Positions 19,701 through 29,100 of a stretch of DNA of 64,000 bases are shown one piece after another. Origin of the DNA: Emiliania huxleyi CCMP1516. Lineage: Eukaryota; Haptophyta; Isochrysidales; Noelaerhabdaceae. Numbering within the stretch: position 1 is the stretch's first letter; each line of letters starts with the position of its first letter. Location: assembly GCF_000372725.1 (NCBI RefSeq), contig NW_005201732.1, positions 142,743 through 206,742 of the forward strand, given 5' to 3'. The notes under the pieces were generated by a model. That model searched no databases. It was not told where the DNA came from and was given only the letters and a program-made list of their open reading frames with translations. Position numbers and translations under genes: made by a program.

Positions 19701-22315
19701 TCCTTGACGACAACGGGCTCGAGTACCATGGCGATGCCATCGACGGACCAGATGGAATCGTGCGGCAACTCATCGTCAAGCGCCAGTTTGGCATTGCTAA
19801 CGAAGACAACACCAACCCCATCGCCGAGCGATGCCACGGTGTCTTCCAGCACGCTGTGTGCGCGTGCCTTGCTTATGCCGACGATGCGCCCCAGTGCCTG
19901 TGGCCGTGGGCTATGCGACAGAGCGAGCTCATCTTCCGACACCTCGCTACCACGTCGCATTCCCCCCCGATCTCGCCACGTGACTTTGCAAATCCAAATC
20001 TCGAGCCAGCCGAGCTTGGATGGGCGCGAGTTCTATTTTGCAACGTCACTGTTTTCATCCCGCTGCGAGACAAGGATAACAAGATCAGCCACACCCAGGC
20101 CGATGCTTGCCACCTTGGATACGACGAGAACCGCCGCTGCCACTTCGCCTATGTTCCGTCGCTCCGTCGCGTCGGCAGCTACCGCGTCACGTCGTGGTGC
20201 GGAGAAAACAAGTTCACGATCGCGAAGACCATCTCCTGTGACACGCCAATCACATACATGCAGAGTGACTTCCCCTTCGGCCGCGCCACCGGTGCCTTCC
20301 TGCCCAAGCACTTTGTTGCGCGTCGCCCGCCCGCCCGCCCAGTTGGCCTGCCAGACCAGGGGGGAGCCGCTAACGCAGATGGTCCGACAGCCAGCGACGG
20401 CACCGTAGCCCTTGTACGGCGTTATGCCGCCGTCGGCTGCGCCGCATTTGCCAGTGGGCAACAGACTATTGCCCGCCTCGCAACTGACCGGCTTGCAGAG
20501 ATAGCCTACTCAGCCTTCATCGACGACGACAACACCGAGGTCGCATGCGTCTGGAACGACACAGGCTGCAAGCCGCCGCCAATCGAGATAGCGCTTGCAA
20601 TCCAGTCCGTCGCTTCACAGACTATGCCCGACATCAAAACAGTCGAACAGGCTCGCCAGTCTATTTACTGGCCTCTCATCAAACGTGCTATGGAGGATGA
20701 GATTCACGGAAAGTACGTCGTCAACCGAGCGTGGGACGTTGTCCGACAGGAGCCGTGGATGCACGTCATTGGAGTCAAGTGGGTCTTTACCTTTGTCTTC
20801 AATGACGACGGCAGCATCGCCAAGGTCAAGGCTCGTCTCGTTGGGAAAGGCTTTGGACAACGTGAAGGCAAGGAGTACCACGAGTGTTTTGCGCGCACTC
20901 TGAGCGCAACAGCCTTCCGCCTATGGTGTGCCATAGTCGCCGACGAAGACCTCGAGACTGACACGGCCGACGGCGTCAAGGCGTTTACTCAGGCTGACGT
21001 CGATGCCGAGATCTACACCCAGATGCCACCCGGGTTCGTCAAGAAGGGCTTTGTGCTCATGCTTCTCAAAGCGCTCGAGGGCATCAAACAGGGCTCCTAC
21101 CTTTGGTTCAAACTCAACCAGGACGCCCTCGTCAAGCTTGGCTGCGTCGCCTCGCTCACCGAGCCAAACTTCTACAGCCACCCAGCCTTTCGCCTAAAAA
21201 TCATCGTTGTTTTTGCAGACGACGTCGCAAACGGCTTTGCCGCTTCTGCCACCGACCAGTACGTCCGGTTCAAAGAGGAATATGGAACGTACATCAAGAT
21301 TGCGACGCTCGATATCGTCCCCATCTCCGTCTTCACCGGAATCGAGGTACTCCGCGACCGAGCCAACCGCACGCTCACTATTCGGCAGACCCGGTACATC
21401 GAGCGGATTGCCGCCCTCTACGGCAACGAGATTGGCGCTGGTGCTCAGTCCACCCCAGCCGGCTCGACCGACGTCCAGCGCGCCCTCTTCGATAAGCTCG
21501 AGCCTGCTGCCGAGTGCGACCGCATCCCCGTCACCGAGTTCCTGAAGCCGCTAGGAACCATCGGGTGGCCTGCCGAGATGACGCGCCCCGACATCAAGTA
21601 CTTCTTCTCGAAGCTCGGCTCTTTCTCTCAGGCTTGCGGCGCCGTCCATCGTGACGCCATCATGACCGTCATCAACTATCTCAACGCCACAAAGCACCTC
21701 GGCATCACCTACGGCGGAAAGCTCAAGATCCCCTACGGACTCGACACTTTCCTGCCAGGCTTCATCGAGTCTCGTGGCCTCCACGCCTACCATGACGCCT
21801 CCTTCGGCAAGGCGCCACACTACGGCGGATGCGTCGTGATGTTCAACAACGGCGCCATCGACTGGAGCGCCAACAAGTCCAAGATCGAGGCTCTCAGCGT
21901 CGCCGAAGAGGAGACCGCCACCGCCTCCGTCGCCGCCAAGAAAGTCGTCTCCTGCCGGCTCATGCTCGAGGACGCTGGCCGAGCTGTCGCAGGACCCACG
22001 CCCCAGCTCGGTGACTGCAAAGCCGTCTTTGACATCATCGTCAAGCCCGGCTCTACTGCTCGCACGCGCTACTACGAACGTGCCACCATGTTTGTCAAGC
22101 GCCTCTTCATGCTCCGCCACGTCGCGCCGTACCTCGTCGGCACTGCTTATATGATCGCCGACGTCTTCACCAAGACGCAGACGACGCGAGCTATGTTCTT
22201 CACCTGTCGCGACTACATGCTCAACGCCAGCAACGGCCCCGGCTTTGCTGTGACGCTCCAGGGGCAGGCTGCCCGGCTGTGGAGCAAGCTCGTCGCGACC
22301 GTCGGCAAGGCGTGA
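16742..22315 (+). CDS. Copia gag-pol polyprotein
   Basis: One frame of 1857 codons. In order: Gag-like N-terminal region; a CCHC zinc knuckle (CHNCRGIGHPGRMC, about residue 349); Ala-rich linker with two hydrophobic stretches (about 541-615); aspartic protease active site VDSGAS (about 689); pre-integrase zinc region (LCHARLCHAGH, GCRLC, about 840-890); integrase core (about 920-1090); Copia-type reverse transcriptase (KWVFTFVF, about 1345, with an FADD box near 1490); RNase H (YHDASFG, about 1683). The order protease-integrase-RT-RNaseH defines Copia rather than Gypsy. The hydrophobic stretches between gag and protease are unusual for the family. Confidence 0.95.
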   Translation: MSSNNRDKDMPSVIQWDGTSGLPFKEWRRAILDTGAERTDESGSSVADVFAGADMGGTAVGAPPLPAGAAQHAQKMQALHRTRRKQAYALLVKNISCKDIKFHLRENFFQQGEQAWQYLCSIGDMEPQRSDVRAHDAAWAKISICADIGISGFTVTKLHSHIRRVNAERPPTHRHDESEIAVRLLECINENSKLFGAESLSEINSTGPHNGYFWIAGTAAGVGGVPPAVPARRDLARLVAHYSTHWKNAFENGHLGPEQLPTASGRRASSQSVGLSTEAKAAAMQVEAMQMEHIRAIVPRGAVTTTAFGFFGGANVDQYDCPVVRDSGASDDIIYLEDGNAVESVEIVCHNCRGIGHPGRMCPSAKKNRSFDYAIALLETSKARADANSRRAGEPSGGRRSFQRGQRPPFRTGRQPVGRSSAPRGPPTADAHATGELDGELAAERAVAAAATAEAAAAAAEAAAAAATAAGREEVAGAAVGADVVNDNADIVPDLNNFAVNDFFDDELGYAAVVGTEPCEVVATAIAAVPSTGFLATTTSSGRWFFAVVTAAICATCCWLANCVRLDKIADAAVKASDAVTSVVFSQSAALVIGFALIVLGGRPALPALVTSGGAAAAATIDNDGQVIQLYDIQPGGVYRELRQGVDYSFPVDVCEPGGIRGRLGQTVEYVHSAIKADSDVRMPDITVDSGASLTLVPEHLSYLITENGSVKSTGVKVASDAVLKITKSGSAVLPSAIGFTIDSDGKRAPVVGDIPVSRAAAVQGLAPDLILLSVRCAKNDDGIRAYFNDDNSYGVDECVRLPSGVFFSFGGFERCYKIATIDCATGVDVTGVDVAASVTTDYNLLCHARLCHAGHARLAASNVTWQGKQVNGNYVPHECRGCRLCAPKRPASSAVRRTLAAPPPAASAREPLSFFGQLVASDCSYPFPRSFPHGFTGVINFCDKYTGDKFVYYLVHKPNSAEVADSFREFHHNNEHRLRNGKVYAFLDDNGLEYHGDAIDGPDGIVRQLIVKRQFGIANEDNTNPIAERCHGVFQHAVCACLAYADDAPQCLWPWAMRQSELIFRHLATTSHSPPISPRDFANPNLEPAELGWARVLFCNVTVFIPLRDKDNKISHTQADACHLGYDENRRCHFAYVPSLRRVGSYRVTSWCGENKFTIAKTISCDTPITYMQSDFPFGRATGAFLPKHFVARRPPARPVGLPDQGGAANADGPTASDGTVALVRRYAAVGCAAFASGQQTIARLATDRLAEIAYSAFIDDDNTEVACVWNDTGCKPPPIEIALAIQSVASQTMPDIKTVEQARQSIYWPLIKRAMEDEIHGKYVVNRAWDVVRQEPWMHVIGVKWVFTFVFNDDGSIAKVKARLVGKGFGQREGKEYHECFARTLSATAFRLWCAIVADEDLETDTADGVKAFTQADVDAEIYTQMPPGFVKKGFVLMLLKALEGIKQGSYLWFKLNQDALVKLGCVASLTEPNFYSHPAFRLKIIVVFADDVANGFAASATDQYVRFKEEYGTYIKIATLDIVPISVFTGIEVLRDRANRTLTIRQTRYIERIAALYGNEIGAGAQSTPAGSTDVQRALFDKLEPAAECDRIPVTEFLKPLGTIGWPAEMTRPDIKYFFSKLGSFSQACGAVHRDAIMTVINYLNATKHLGITYGGKLKIPYGLDTFLPGFIESRGLHAYHDASFGKAPHYGGCVVMFNNGAIDWSANKSKIEALSVAEEETATASVAAKKVVSCRLMLEDAGRAVAGPTPQLGDCKAVFDIIVKPGSTARTRYYERATMFVKRLFMLRHVAPYLVGTAYMIADVFTKTQTTRAMFFTCRDYMLNASNGPGFAVTLQGQAARLWSKLVATVGKA

Positions 22316-22379
22316 GTCATCACCCCTTCGCCGAGGACGCGCGAGTCGTCCGAGATAGTTGCCGATGCAACTAGGGGGG

Positions 22380-22653
22380 AGCGTTAGAGACGACTCTCTT
22401 TCTCCCAACTGTGAACAGTCGTTATCTGTATATGCGCAGCTATTCATAGCCGCGCCTGTTGTTTGTGTGTGTATCCGCGCTCTTGGCGCGATTACGAGAC
22501 TGACTAGTGTGTCGCACTAGTTGTACTTTTCGTAATAGTATTCCGCATTCATTGCGAGGGCGGACCACTCCTAGCGTGCAGACCGCGGGAGCTGGTGCCG
22601 CGGCCAGTGTAGACCTGGCCTGCGCTGTGACGCGCGCGCTCATCTTCAACGTG
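22380..22653 (+). repeat. Copia 3' LTR
   Basis: Identical by eye to the 5' LTR. Followed by TAGCGAGAG, whose first bases repeat the DNA before the 5' LTR. Confidence 0.9.
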
Positions 22654-22671
22654 TAGCGAGAGACCTCGGGC

Positions 22672-22860
22672 AATCGATGTTCCGAGAAATCGCGCGGCGG
22701 CTTTTCTTTTCTGGCGCCTCCGAGAGCCGAACGGAAGGAAGCCGGGGAAGACGACTCCGAGGAGGACGAGAGGAGGACGAAACACCAGTGGTAATCCCGT
22801 CGTCAGTAAACTCGATGTTCCGAGAAATCACACGTGGCACTCCGAAGAGCCGAACGGAAG
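22672..22860 (+). repeat. pair of direct repeats
   Basis: TCGATGTTCCGAGAAATCRC occurs at about 22676 and 22812, and AGAGCCGAACGGAAG at about 22721 and 22846. The spacing and order are kept, so a segment of about 60 bp was duplicated about 135 bp apart, just upstream of the zinc-finger ORF. Confidence 0.7.
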
Positions 22861-22901
22861 CGCGTGCGAGTCGCGTGTGTGAAGGGCGCTTCACCACTTG
22901 A

Positions 22902-24320
22902 ATGGCGTTCGCCTCGGCCGGCCTGCCGCCGCCGGCGCTCAACGCTGCCGCTGCCGAGGGCGCGGCGCGCGCGGCCGCGACGGCGCGCAAGCAAGAGGCC
23001 GGTGATGGCCAGAGACTCGGCGTGAAGCGCCGCCTCGACGGCGAGCTCGCGCGTCAACGACGACGACGCCAAAGAAGGCGACACCATTATGGTGGACGCC
23101 GCACAGATGGCCGCTGCGGCGGCCGCCGGCACCGACCGCGGCACGAAGCGCCTGCTGCACGTCGCGCTCGCGGCGCGCGACGGCAAGCACATCCCGGACA
23201 TCCAGAACACGACGGTGCTCGTCTCCGAGATTCGACAGCTTCTGAGGAAGACGCCAGGCTGCGAGGCGCAGCCGGTGAGCGCGATCAGCGTGCCCATCAT
23301 CGGCACGTCGCGGGCCGTCTGCGTCGCCTTCAGCGGCGAGAGCGAGGCACGAGCCTTCCTCGAGCACCACGCCGGCGGTGGCGCCATACAGCTCCCAGCT
23401 CCGGATGACATCACCATCCACTTCGTCGCTCTCGACGCCTCCGAGTGGGGCAGGCAGGCGGAGGCGCGCGAGCTCCAGGCGGCGACGGAGTCCGACGGCC
23501 TCATCGCCATCCGCACCCGCGGCGCCATCAACACGGCCGCCCAGATCGAGCACTTTACCCCTCTGCTCCAGAAGCACTTCGGCAACGTCGTCTCCGTCCA
23601 AGAGGGATATCACACCTTCCTGGGCGCCAAGTCGGACGAGAAGGACGGCTCTATCCTCTTCAAGGTGAAGAACGAGAACCTCGCCTGCATGCTGCAACCT
23701 CCCGGTCCTGCCCAACGTCTACGCGAGCGGCGATGTCGGCGGACCTCTCCGCCTTGATGTCGGGTGCGTCAAGGTCCTCGGCAACAAACTCTGCCCCTCC
23801 TGCCGCGCATTTGGGTTGACCAACGCCGACATCATCCACGACGCGCAGTGCGCCGCGCAGGAACTCAAGGCCAGGCGCGCCGTAGCGACGAACGTCGCGA
23901 AGAAGAAGACCTTCCAGAGCGTCATCGTCGACAACAAGGTCGAGGTCGCGCGCGCGGCGGGCAAGGTCAAGGCGATGGCGGCGCGCGACGGGATTGGCTT
24001 TTGCCCAAACTTCAACCAGACCGCCCTCCCGTGCAAGAACAGCGCTCGCTGCCGCTACGCGCCGTGCGTCAACTTTGAGGCGCTCCTCCACACCGCCTTC
24101 AAGGACACCGTCTACGAGCGCATGCCGAGCGCGGTCAGGCTGGGCACGAGCCGCGGGCGGCGCGCAGACCGGCGCGGCGGACGCGGCCGCGGCGGCGGCG
24201 GCGGCGAGGTCAAGAGCAGGTCAAGAGCAACAAGAAGGACTGGGCGAGCGTCGCTCGCGGAGCCGCCCGCTCGAGTCCAACGAGCCCTCGCTCTACGAGG
24301 GGAGCGACGAGGAGTTCTAG
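22902..24320 (+). CDS. unidentified zinc-finger protein, possibly mobile-element ORF
   Basis: Reading runs mainly in the frame from 23089 (MVDAAQMAAAAAAG) and then from about 23690 to 24320, with an Ala/Arg-rich beginning at 22902. The frame appears interrupted about twice, so this is a degenerate copy or a mis-assembled gene. Visible features: a CPSC...H...C cluster (about 23790-23850), a second Cys-rich motif CPNFNQTALPCKNSARC (about 24000), and an RGG-like Arg/Gly tail. A basic, zinc-knuckle-bearing protein with an RG tail, directly after duplicated DNA and a Copia element, suggests a nucleic-acid-binding ORF1 of a retroposon, but no polymerase domain follows. A host RNA-binding protein is the alternative. 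I do not recognise the family. Confidence 0.4.
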
Positions 24321-24480
24321 GAACGGCCGCCGAGCCCTCGCAGGAAGGGCGGCGAGGAGAAAAAACAATCAAAAAGAAGAAAACCCGAATTGTGGCTCAA
24401 AGGTGCATCGAGCGACGCATCAAAAGGCACTCTCCTTTGTGGCCACAATGCTCTGCCCGTCGCCGCCACCACTCCGCACG

Positions 24481-25362
24481 ATGGAGAACAGCCCTTTGTT
24501 CAGTCCCTCGTCGGCCGACGACGACGCCGCCATGCAGGCCGCTCTCCTCGCCTCTCTTGCGGAGCAGCCGAGCGATGAGCCTGCGCCTGCCGCGGCGCTT
24601 GAGGGGCAGGCCTCGCTGCTCGCCGCGGCGACGCCGCCGCCCGCCGTCTCCACACCTTCAACGCTCGAGGCCTTCATCGCCGAGGTAGCGCCCGCCGCGG
24701 CCGCCGCCGCCGGGCTGCGGGCGCTCGCCCTCGCGCCGCGCCACCTGACGCTCGTCAAGGTGCGGGGCGACGGCCATTGTTTCTTCCGGGCGCTGGCGGC
24801 AGGGCTTGTGCTCGGCGCGGCGTGGGCGCACGGCGGCCTCGCCGCCCTCGAGGCGCACCTCGACTCGCTGCCCGCCGAGTCGGCGCCCGCCATCGCCGCC
24901 CTCCGCGCGCTGCTGGGCCGCAGCTCTGCCGAGGCCGCGCAAGCTCTTGACGCGCTCAACGACGGGCGCTCCGACGCCGCCGTCGCGGCGTTGCGCGGCT
25001 GCGCGACGGCGCACATGCTCCGCTCCGCCGCCCGCTTCGCCCACGTCGCCGCCGCCGACGGCTCCCCCTCCCTCGAGGCTTACTGCGCGCGGATGGCCCA
25101 GATGGAGCCCGGGCAAGGCGGCGGCAAGCCTGCGCCGCTGTGGTGGTCTCCGGCGTACGGAGGGCAGCCGGAGATGGTGGCGCTGTCCGAGGCGCTCGGC
25201 CTGCGCGTCGAGGTCATCGACATGTCCGCGGCCGAGCTCCAGACCCACGAGGTGAGCTGCGCGGAGCTGCCGGCGACTGCGCCGCGCATCACGCTGCTGC
25301 GCCGTGGGCTCCACTTCCACCTGCTGCTGCCGGCGGCGGCGGAGGGCGAGCTCGTCGGCTGA
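24481..25362 (+). CDS. OTU-family cysteine protease with UIM-like motif
   Basis: Single exon, 293 aa; an upstream in-frame ATG at 24448 is an alternative start. Residues 97-100 read DGHC within VRGDGHCFFRALA, the OTU catalytic Asp/Cys box (Cys100). The C-terminal part has the OTU pattern PEMVALSEALGLRVEVID and ITLLRRGLHFHLLLP, where the second His (about 280) would be catalytic. The N-terminal DDDAAMQAALLASLAEQ resembles a ubiquitin-interacting motif. OTU enzymes remove ubiquitin or ubiquitin-like modifiers in the cytosol and nucleus. Length and order fit a small OTUD-type deubiquitinase. The gene is compact, with no visible intron, unlike most neighbours. Confidence 0.85.
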   Translation: MENSPLFSPSSADDDAAMQAALLASLAEQPSDEPAPAAALEGQASLLAAATPPPAVSTPSTLEAFIAEVAPAAAAAAGLRALALAPRHLTLVKVRGDGHCFFRALAAGLVLGAAWAHGGLAALEAHLDSLPAESAPAIAALRALLGRSSAEAAQALDALNDGRSDAAVAALRGCATAHMLRSAARFAHVAAADGSPSLEAYCARMAQMEPGQGGGKPAPLWWSPAYGGQPEMVALSEALGLRVEVIDMSAAELQTHEVSCAELPATAPRITLLRRGLHFHLLLPAAAEGELVG

Positions 25363-26155
25363 CGGCGCAGCCACTCCGGTCCACATATTGAGCCGGCTCT
25401 GAGCCGATGTGAGCGGCTCCCACCGCGACTGTGCCTCGGGCCAGTTCCATCCAGCGGGCGGGATGGGGGGGGGGGGGGGGTGCCGCGGCGCGAATGTGGC
25501 GCCGCTGCGCTGTCGATTGCGGGGGCTACACAGCAGGGCATGAGAGGGAGGTTGTAGGAGGGTGAGGCGCGGGCGGGGGGGGGAGAGGGCGTGAGCATGG
25601 ATGAGCATGTGTGTGACGGCTGATGTGGTGCCGATATTGGTGTAGGGATATGCAATACAAGATCATCTACACATCAAAAAGAGTGTGATAAGCGCGCCCC
25701 CAGATACAACGCAAGAGAGAGAGAGGCGAGAGGCGAGAGGTCACGGGTGCGTGGGGTCGTGGGGAGCGCAGCCCGCAGGGCCCTGGCCACGCCCCACGCG
25801 CCAGGCGGGAGGGTGCGGCAACCTCCAGCTCCACGTCTCCACACTTCTCGCTTAAACGAAGGTACACTTTTGTGCCTGAACCCTGTGCCTCCACTGCCGA
25901 TCTCTCGAGGGCGGGTGCGGGGCGCGGGGGGCGCGGCGATGCGCCTACGTCTACCCGGCTCTCGGCTATGACACCACAGACCAGTGCACTGTGCAGAGCG
26001 AGAGGCGGACACCACGGCTCGGGGCGAACAGTTTGAGTACCGGCCTCGGCTCTCCCTCTCGCGCTGCGCACCGATCGGTCAGACTCCATAGACAGCGCCT
26101 CGAGTACGCAGGGGAGGCGCGGACGGCGCACAGAGTGAGGTCGTCCGGGCGTCAC
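25363..26155. other. intergenic, nothing recognised
   Basis: Convergent gap between the OTU gene and the ABC transporter. Contains a G14-type homopolymer near 25465 and GAGA-rich stretches (25710-25740). No gene seen. Confidence 0.5.
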
Positions 26156-29100
26156 TTACGCCGCCGCCGGTCCTTGACGAGTAGCGCGACGAGGACTAGC
26201 AGCCGCGCCACTATGGCGATGGCTAGCAGCCCGAGCAGCGGCTGCTCGCCGTCCCACGTGCCGCAGCCGACAATGTCGGGGGGCGGGTCCCCCGGCCCGC
26301 GCACGCTCCCCTCGCCGCAGTCGTTGTGCCTCCACCAGGCCGTGTAGCCGTACTGGCCGCCGAGTAGCGAGGCGACCTTCTCGGCCGAGCCGGGCGGCAG
26401 CGGGTTGCGGCACGGCGTCGACGCGTTCCACGCGAGGGGGTACGGGATGGGCAGCTGCGGGCTGGCCGCATACTCGTACGTGCAGCAGCCGCGGCCTCGC
26501 AGCGACGGCTCGCCGTAGTAGAAGGGAGACATCTCGTTGGCGTAGAGCGCCTGCTGCCAGCCGGGGGCGCGTGAAGAGCCGTGAAGGAGGGGGGCGACGC
26601 GGCGGGCACGGAGCGCCTCGACGCCCCAGCGCGAGAGAGACGCGAAGGAGACGGCCTTGATGGGCGGCGCGGTGATGAGCGGGAAGGAGCCAGAGAGGCA
26701 AGTGAGCAGCAGCGCCATCACGCCGCCCGCGAGCTGCCTGCAGGGCAGCCGGAGGGACCGAGCCGTCAGTACGCGCGCCTCCCTCTGCCCGGGCGGGTGG
26801 CCGCGCTGCAGCCGGGCCCGCGCCGGCTGTCTGTGGCGAGGAGGGAGATGAGCTGGCCGATGCCCTCGCCGGCAAACTGCACGAGCACCAGGATGCCGTA
26901 GTACACCTGCGGCCGTGGCGGGTGCGGAGCGTGCGAGGCGGCGGAGAGAGGGCGGCGGCAGCGGGCGGCAGCAGGCAGCAGCGGGCGGAGGCGGGCGGAG
27001 GCGGGCGGAGGCGGGCGGAGGCGGGCGGAGGCGGGCGGAGGCGGGCGGAGGCGGGCGGAGGGCGGCGGAGGAGGGCGGCGGAGGGCGGCAGCAAGTGGCA
27101 GTGGTCCGACTCGCCTGCCACGTCGCCCACGGGCGGAAGAGCTGGTAGAAGGGGAGGAGGAAGAGGAAGGGGTACGCCAGCGTGAGCGGCAGCGTGGCGG
27201 CCGTCTTGCCGAGGAGGTAGGCCCAGACCGAGTAATGCCGCGACTCCCTCCAGTAGATCGCGCGCTCTCCGCCGAGCAAGTTGAGCGAGACCTGGATGGA
27301 GACGATGGTGACGGCGAGGAGGGTGAGCGTGAGCGCCTGCACCAACTTGGAGGTCACGTCGCGAAACTGCGCCAAGTCGATCCTCGCCGCCGGCGTCCCT
27401 TCGCCGAAGCAAAAGACGGGCGCCGCGGTGAAGGCGCCTCCCGAGGCGAGGCGCGCGCGGCAGCCCTCCTGCAAAAGGAAGAGGAGAGCGCGGGGGTGAG
27501 GAGGGGAGGAGAAGGGGGGCGCGACGGGGCGAGGCGGAGGCGGGACGAGGGGGAGAGGCGAGGGGGAGAGGCGAGGGGGAGAGGCGAGGGGGAGAGGCGA
27601 GGGGGAGAGGCGAGGGGGAGAGGCGAGGGGGAGAGGCGAGGGGGAGAGGCGAGGGGGAGAGGCGAGGGGGAGAGGCGAGGGGGAGGGGCGAGGGGGAGAG
27701 GCGAGGGGGAGAGGCGAGGGGGAGAGGCGACAAGCGTGAAGCCGGAGCGGGCGGCTGGAGAGAGTGCCGCACCTCCCAAGCGTGGGGGCCGTTCGGGAAG
27801 GGGATGTCCTGCACGTGCGCGCAGACGGCCTTCTCGAGCGTGCCCTCGTACAGGAAGCCGAGCAGCGTGCCCGCCACGCCGACGATGGCTGCGTTGCGCA
27901 GCAGCGTCCCGCCGTCCCGCGCGTGCTGCACCTGCAGAGCAGCTCCGAACGGGCTCAGGGGCCGGGCGGTCCCGCCTGCCGTGCCGCGCACGCCGCACCG
28001 CCGACCGCCAAACAAACAGAACGAGCTGCCGGCACCCCGACGCAGTACGCCGGCCGTGGTGGTGCCGCAGCCGCCGGTCCAGCGTCGACATCTCGGCGGC
28101 GGCGCGCGTCGCCCGCCGGCGCGGGCTCTGCACGGCGCCAAGCTCGGCGGCTGCGGCGGCCGCCCCGGCGGCCGTGTCTGCGCGCGCCGCCCTCCACGCC
28201 TCGGCGAGGTCGAGGCTGCGCGCCGCGCCTAGTCGCCGCCCCTCGCGGCGGTGATGGGGCCGGGGGCCGCGGCCTCGGCTGAGGGGCGAAGGGGTGAGGG
28301 GCTGGCTCGCGCCGTGGGGCGTCTGCTGGTCCGACGGCGCCGCTGTCTGCTCCGACGGGCGGATGGCGCCCGAGATCGCGTCGAGCAGCAGGTCGGCCAC
28401 GTTCTCGCGCGAGCTCTCGAAGGCTGCGCGGAAGCCGAGGCTGCAAAAGTGGTCTGCGGCGGCCTCGGTGGGTCCCATGTAGACGGTCCTCCCCGACGGG
28501 TCGAGCAGGAGCAGCTTGTGCCTGTCGGCACACACGCCCCGGACGTGTCATGGACGTGCCCTTCGCCTGGATGGCTCGGGCGGCGGCGGCTGGTTGCGTC
28601 AGCTCGAAGAGAGAGAGGCGCGGCTGGTGCAGCACGGCGCAGACGGCGATCCCGTGCGACGCGAGGCCGACGAGGCACGAGCCTGGAGGGGGTGGCACGG
28701 GGGGGGTGGACACGGGGGGGGTGGACACACGGGGGGGGTGGACACACGGGGGGGGTGGACACGGGGGGGTGGACACGGGGGGGGTGGACACGGGGGGGTG
28801 GACACGGGGGGGTGGACACGGGGTGGGGGGACACGGGGGGGTGGACACGGGGGCGACTCTGATGGCGTGCACGTGCGGCGTCGCGCGCTGCACTCTGAGC
28901 CTCTGGTGAGGACGAGGGGGTGGCAAGCGATCGCGCGCAGTCCTTGCTGGCTGGCGGGCGCAGGTCCGTAGTCCGCATCTAGGCTGCATCTAGGGGGGCA
29001 TCTAGGGGGCACGGGCAGAGCTCGAGGGCGGCGGTCGAGTCGAGGCCGGAGGTAGGCTCGTCGAGGAAGAGGAGGGACGGGTCGGCCGCAAGCTCGACCT

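Larger units (their letters stand above)
16441..22653 (+). mobile_element. Ty1/Copia LTR retrotransposon
   Basis: An apparently whole element: 5' LTR, a single long gag-pol frame and 3' LTR. The two LTRs look identical over about 270 bp, so insertion is very recent. The duplicated target cannot be separated exactly from the LTR ends; TGTAGCG is found at both outer edges, consistent with a 5-bp target duplication such as GTAGC or TAGCG. A purine-rich tract (CTAGGGGGGAG) precedes the 3' LTR. No break is evident by eye. It lies immediately upstream of the OPR gene start codon, in opposite orientation to that gene. Confidence 0.95.

Noticed and set aside
28501-28990. Gly/Trp- or Pro-rich protein encoded by the G-rich minisatellite
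   Set aside because: The array lies between ABC-transporter exons and varies in G-run length, which would break any frame.
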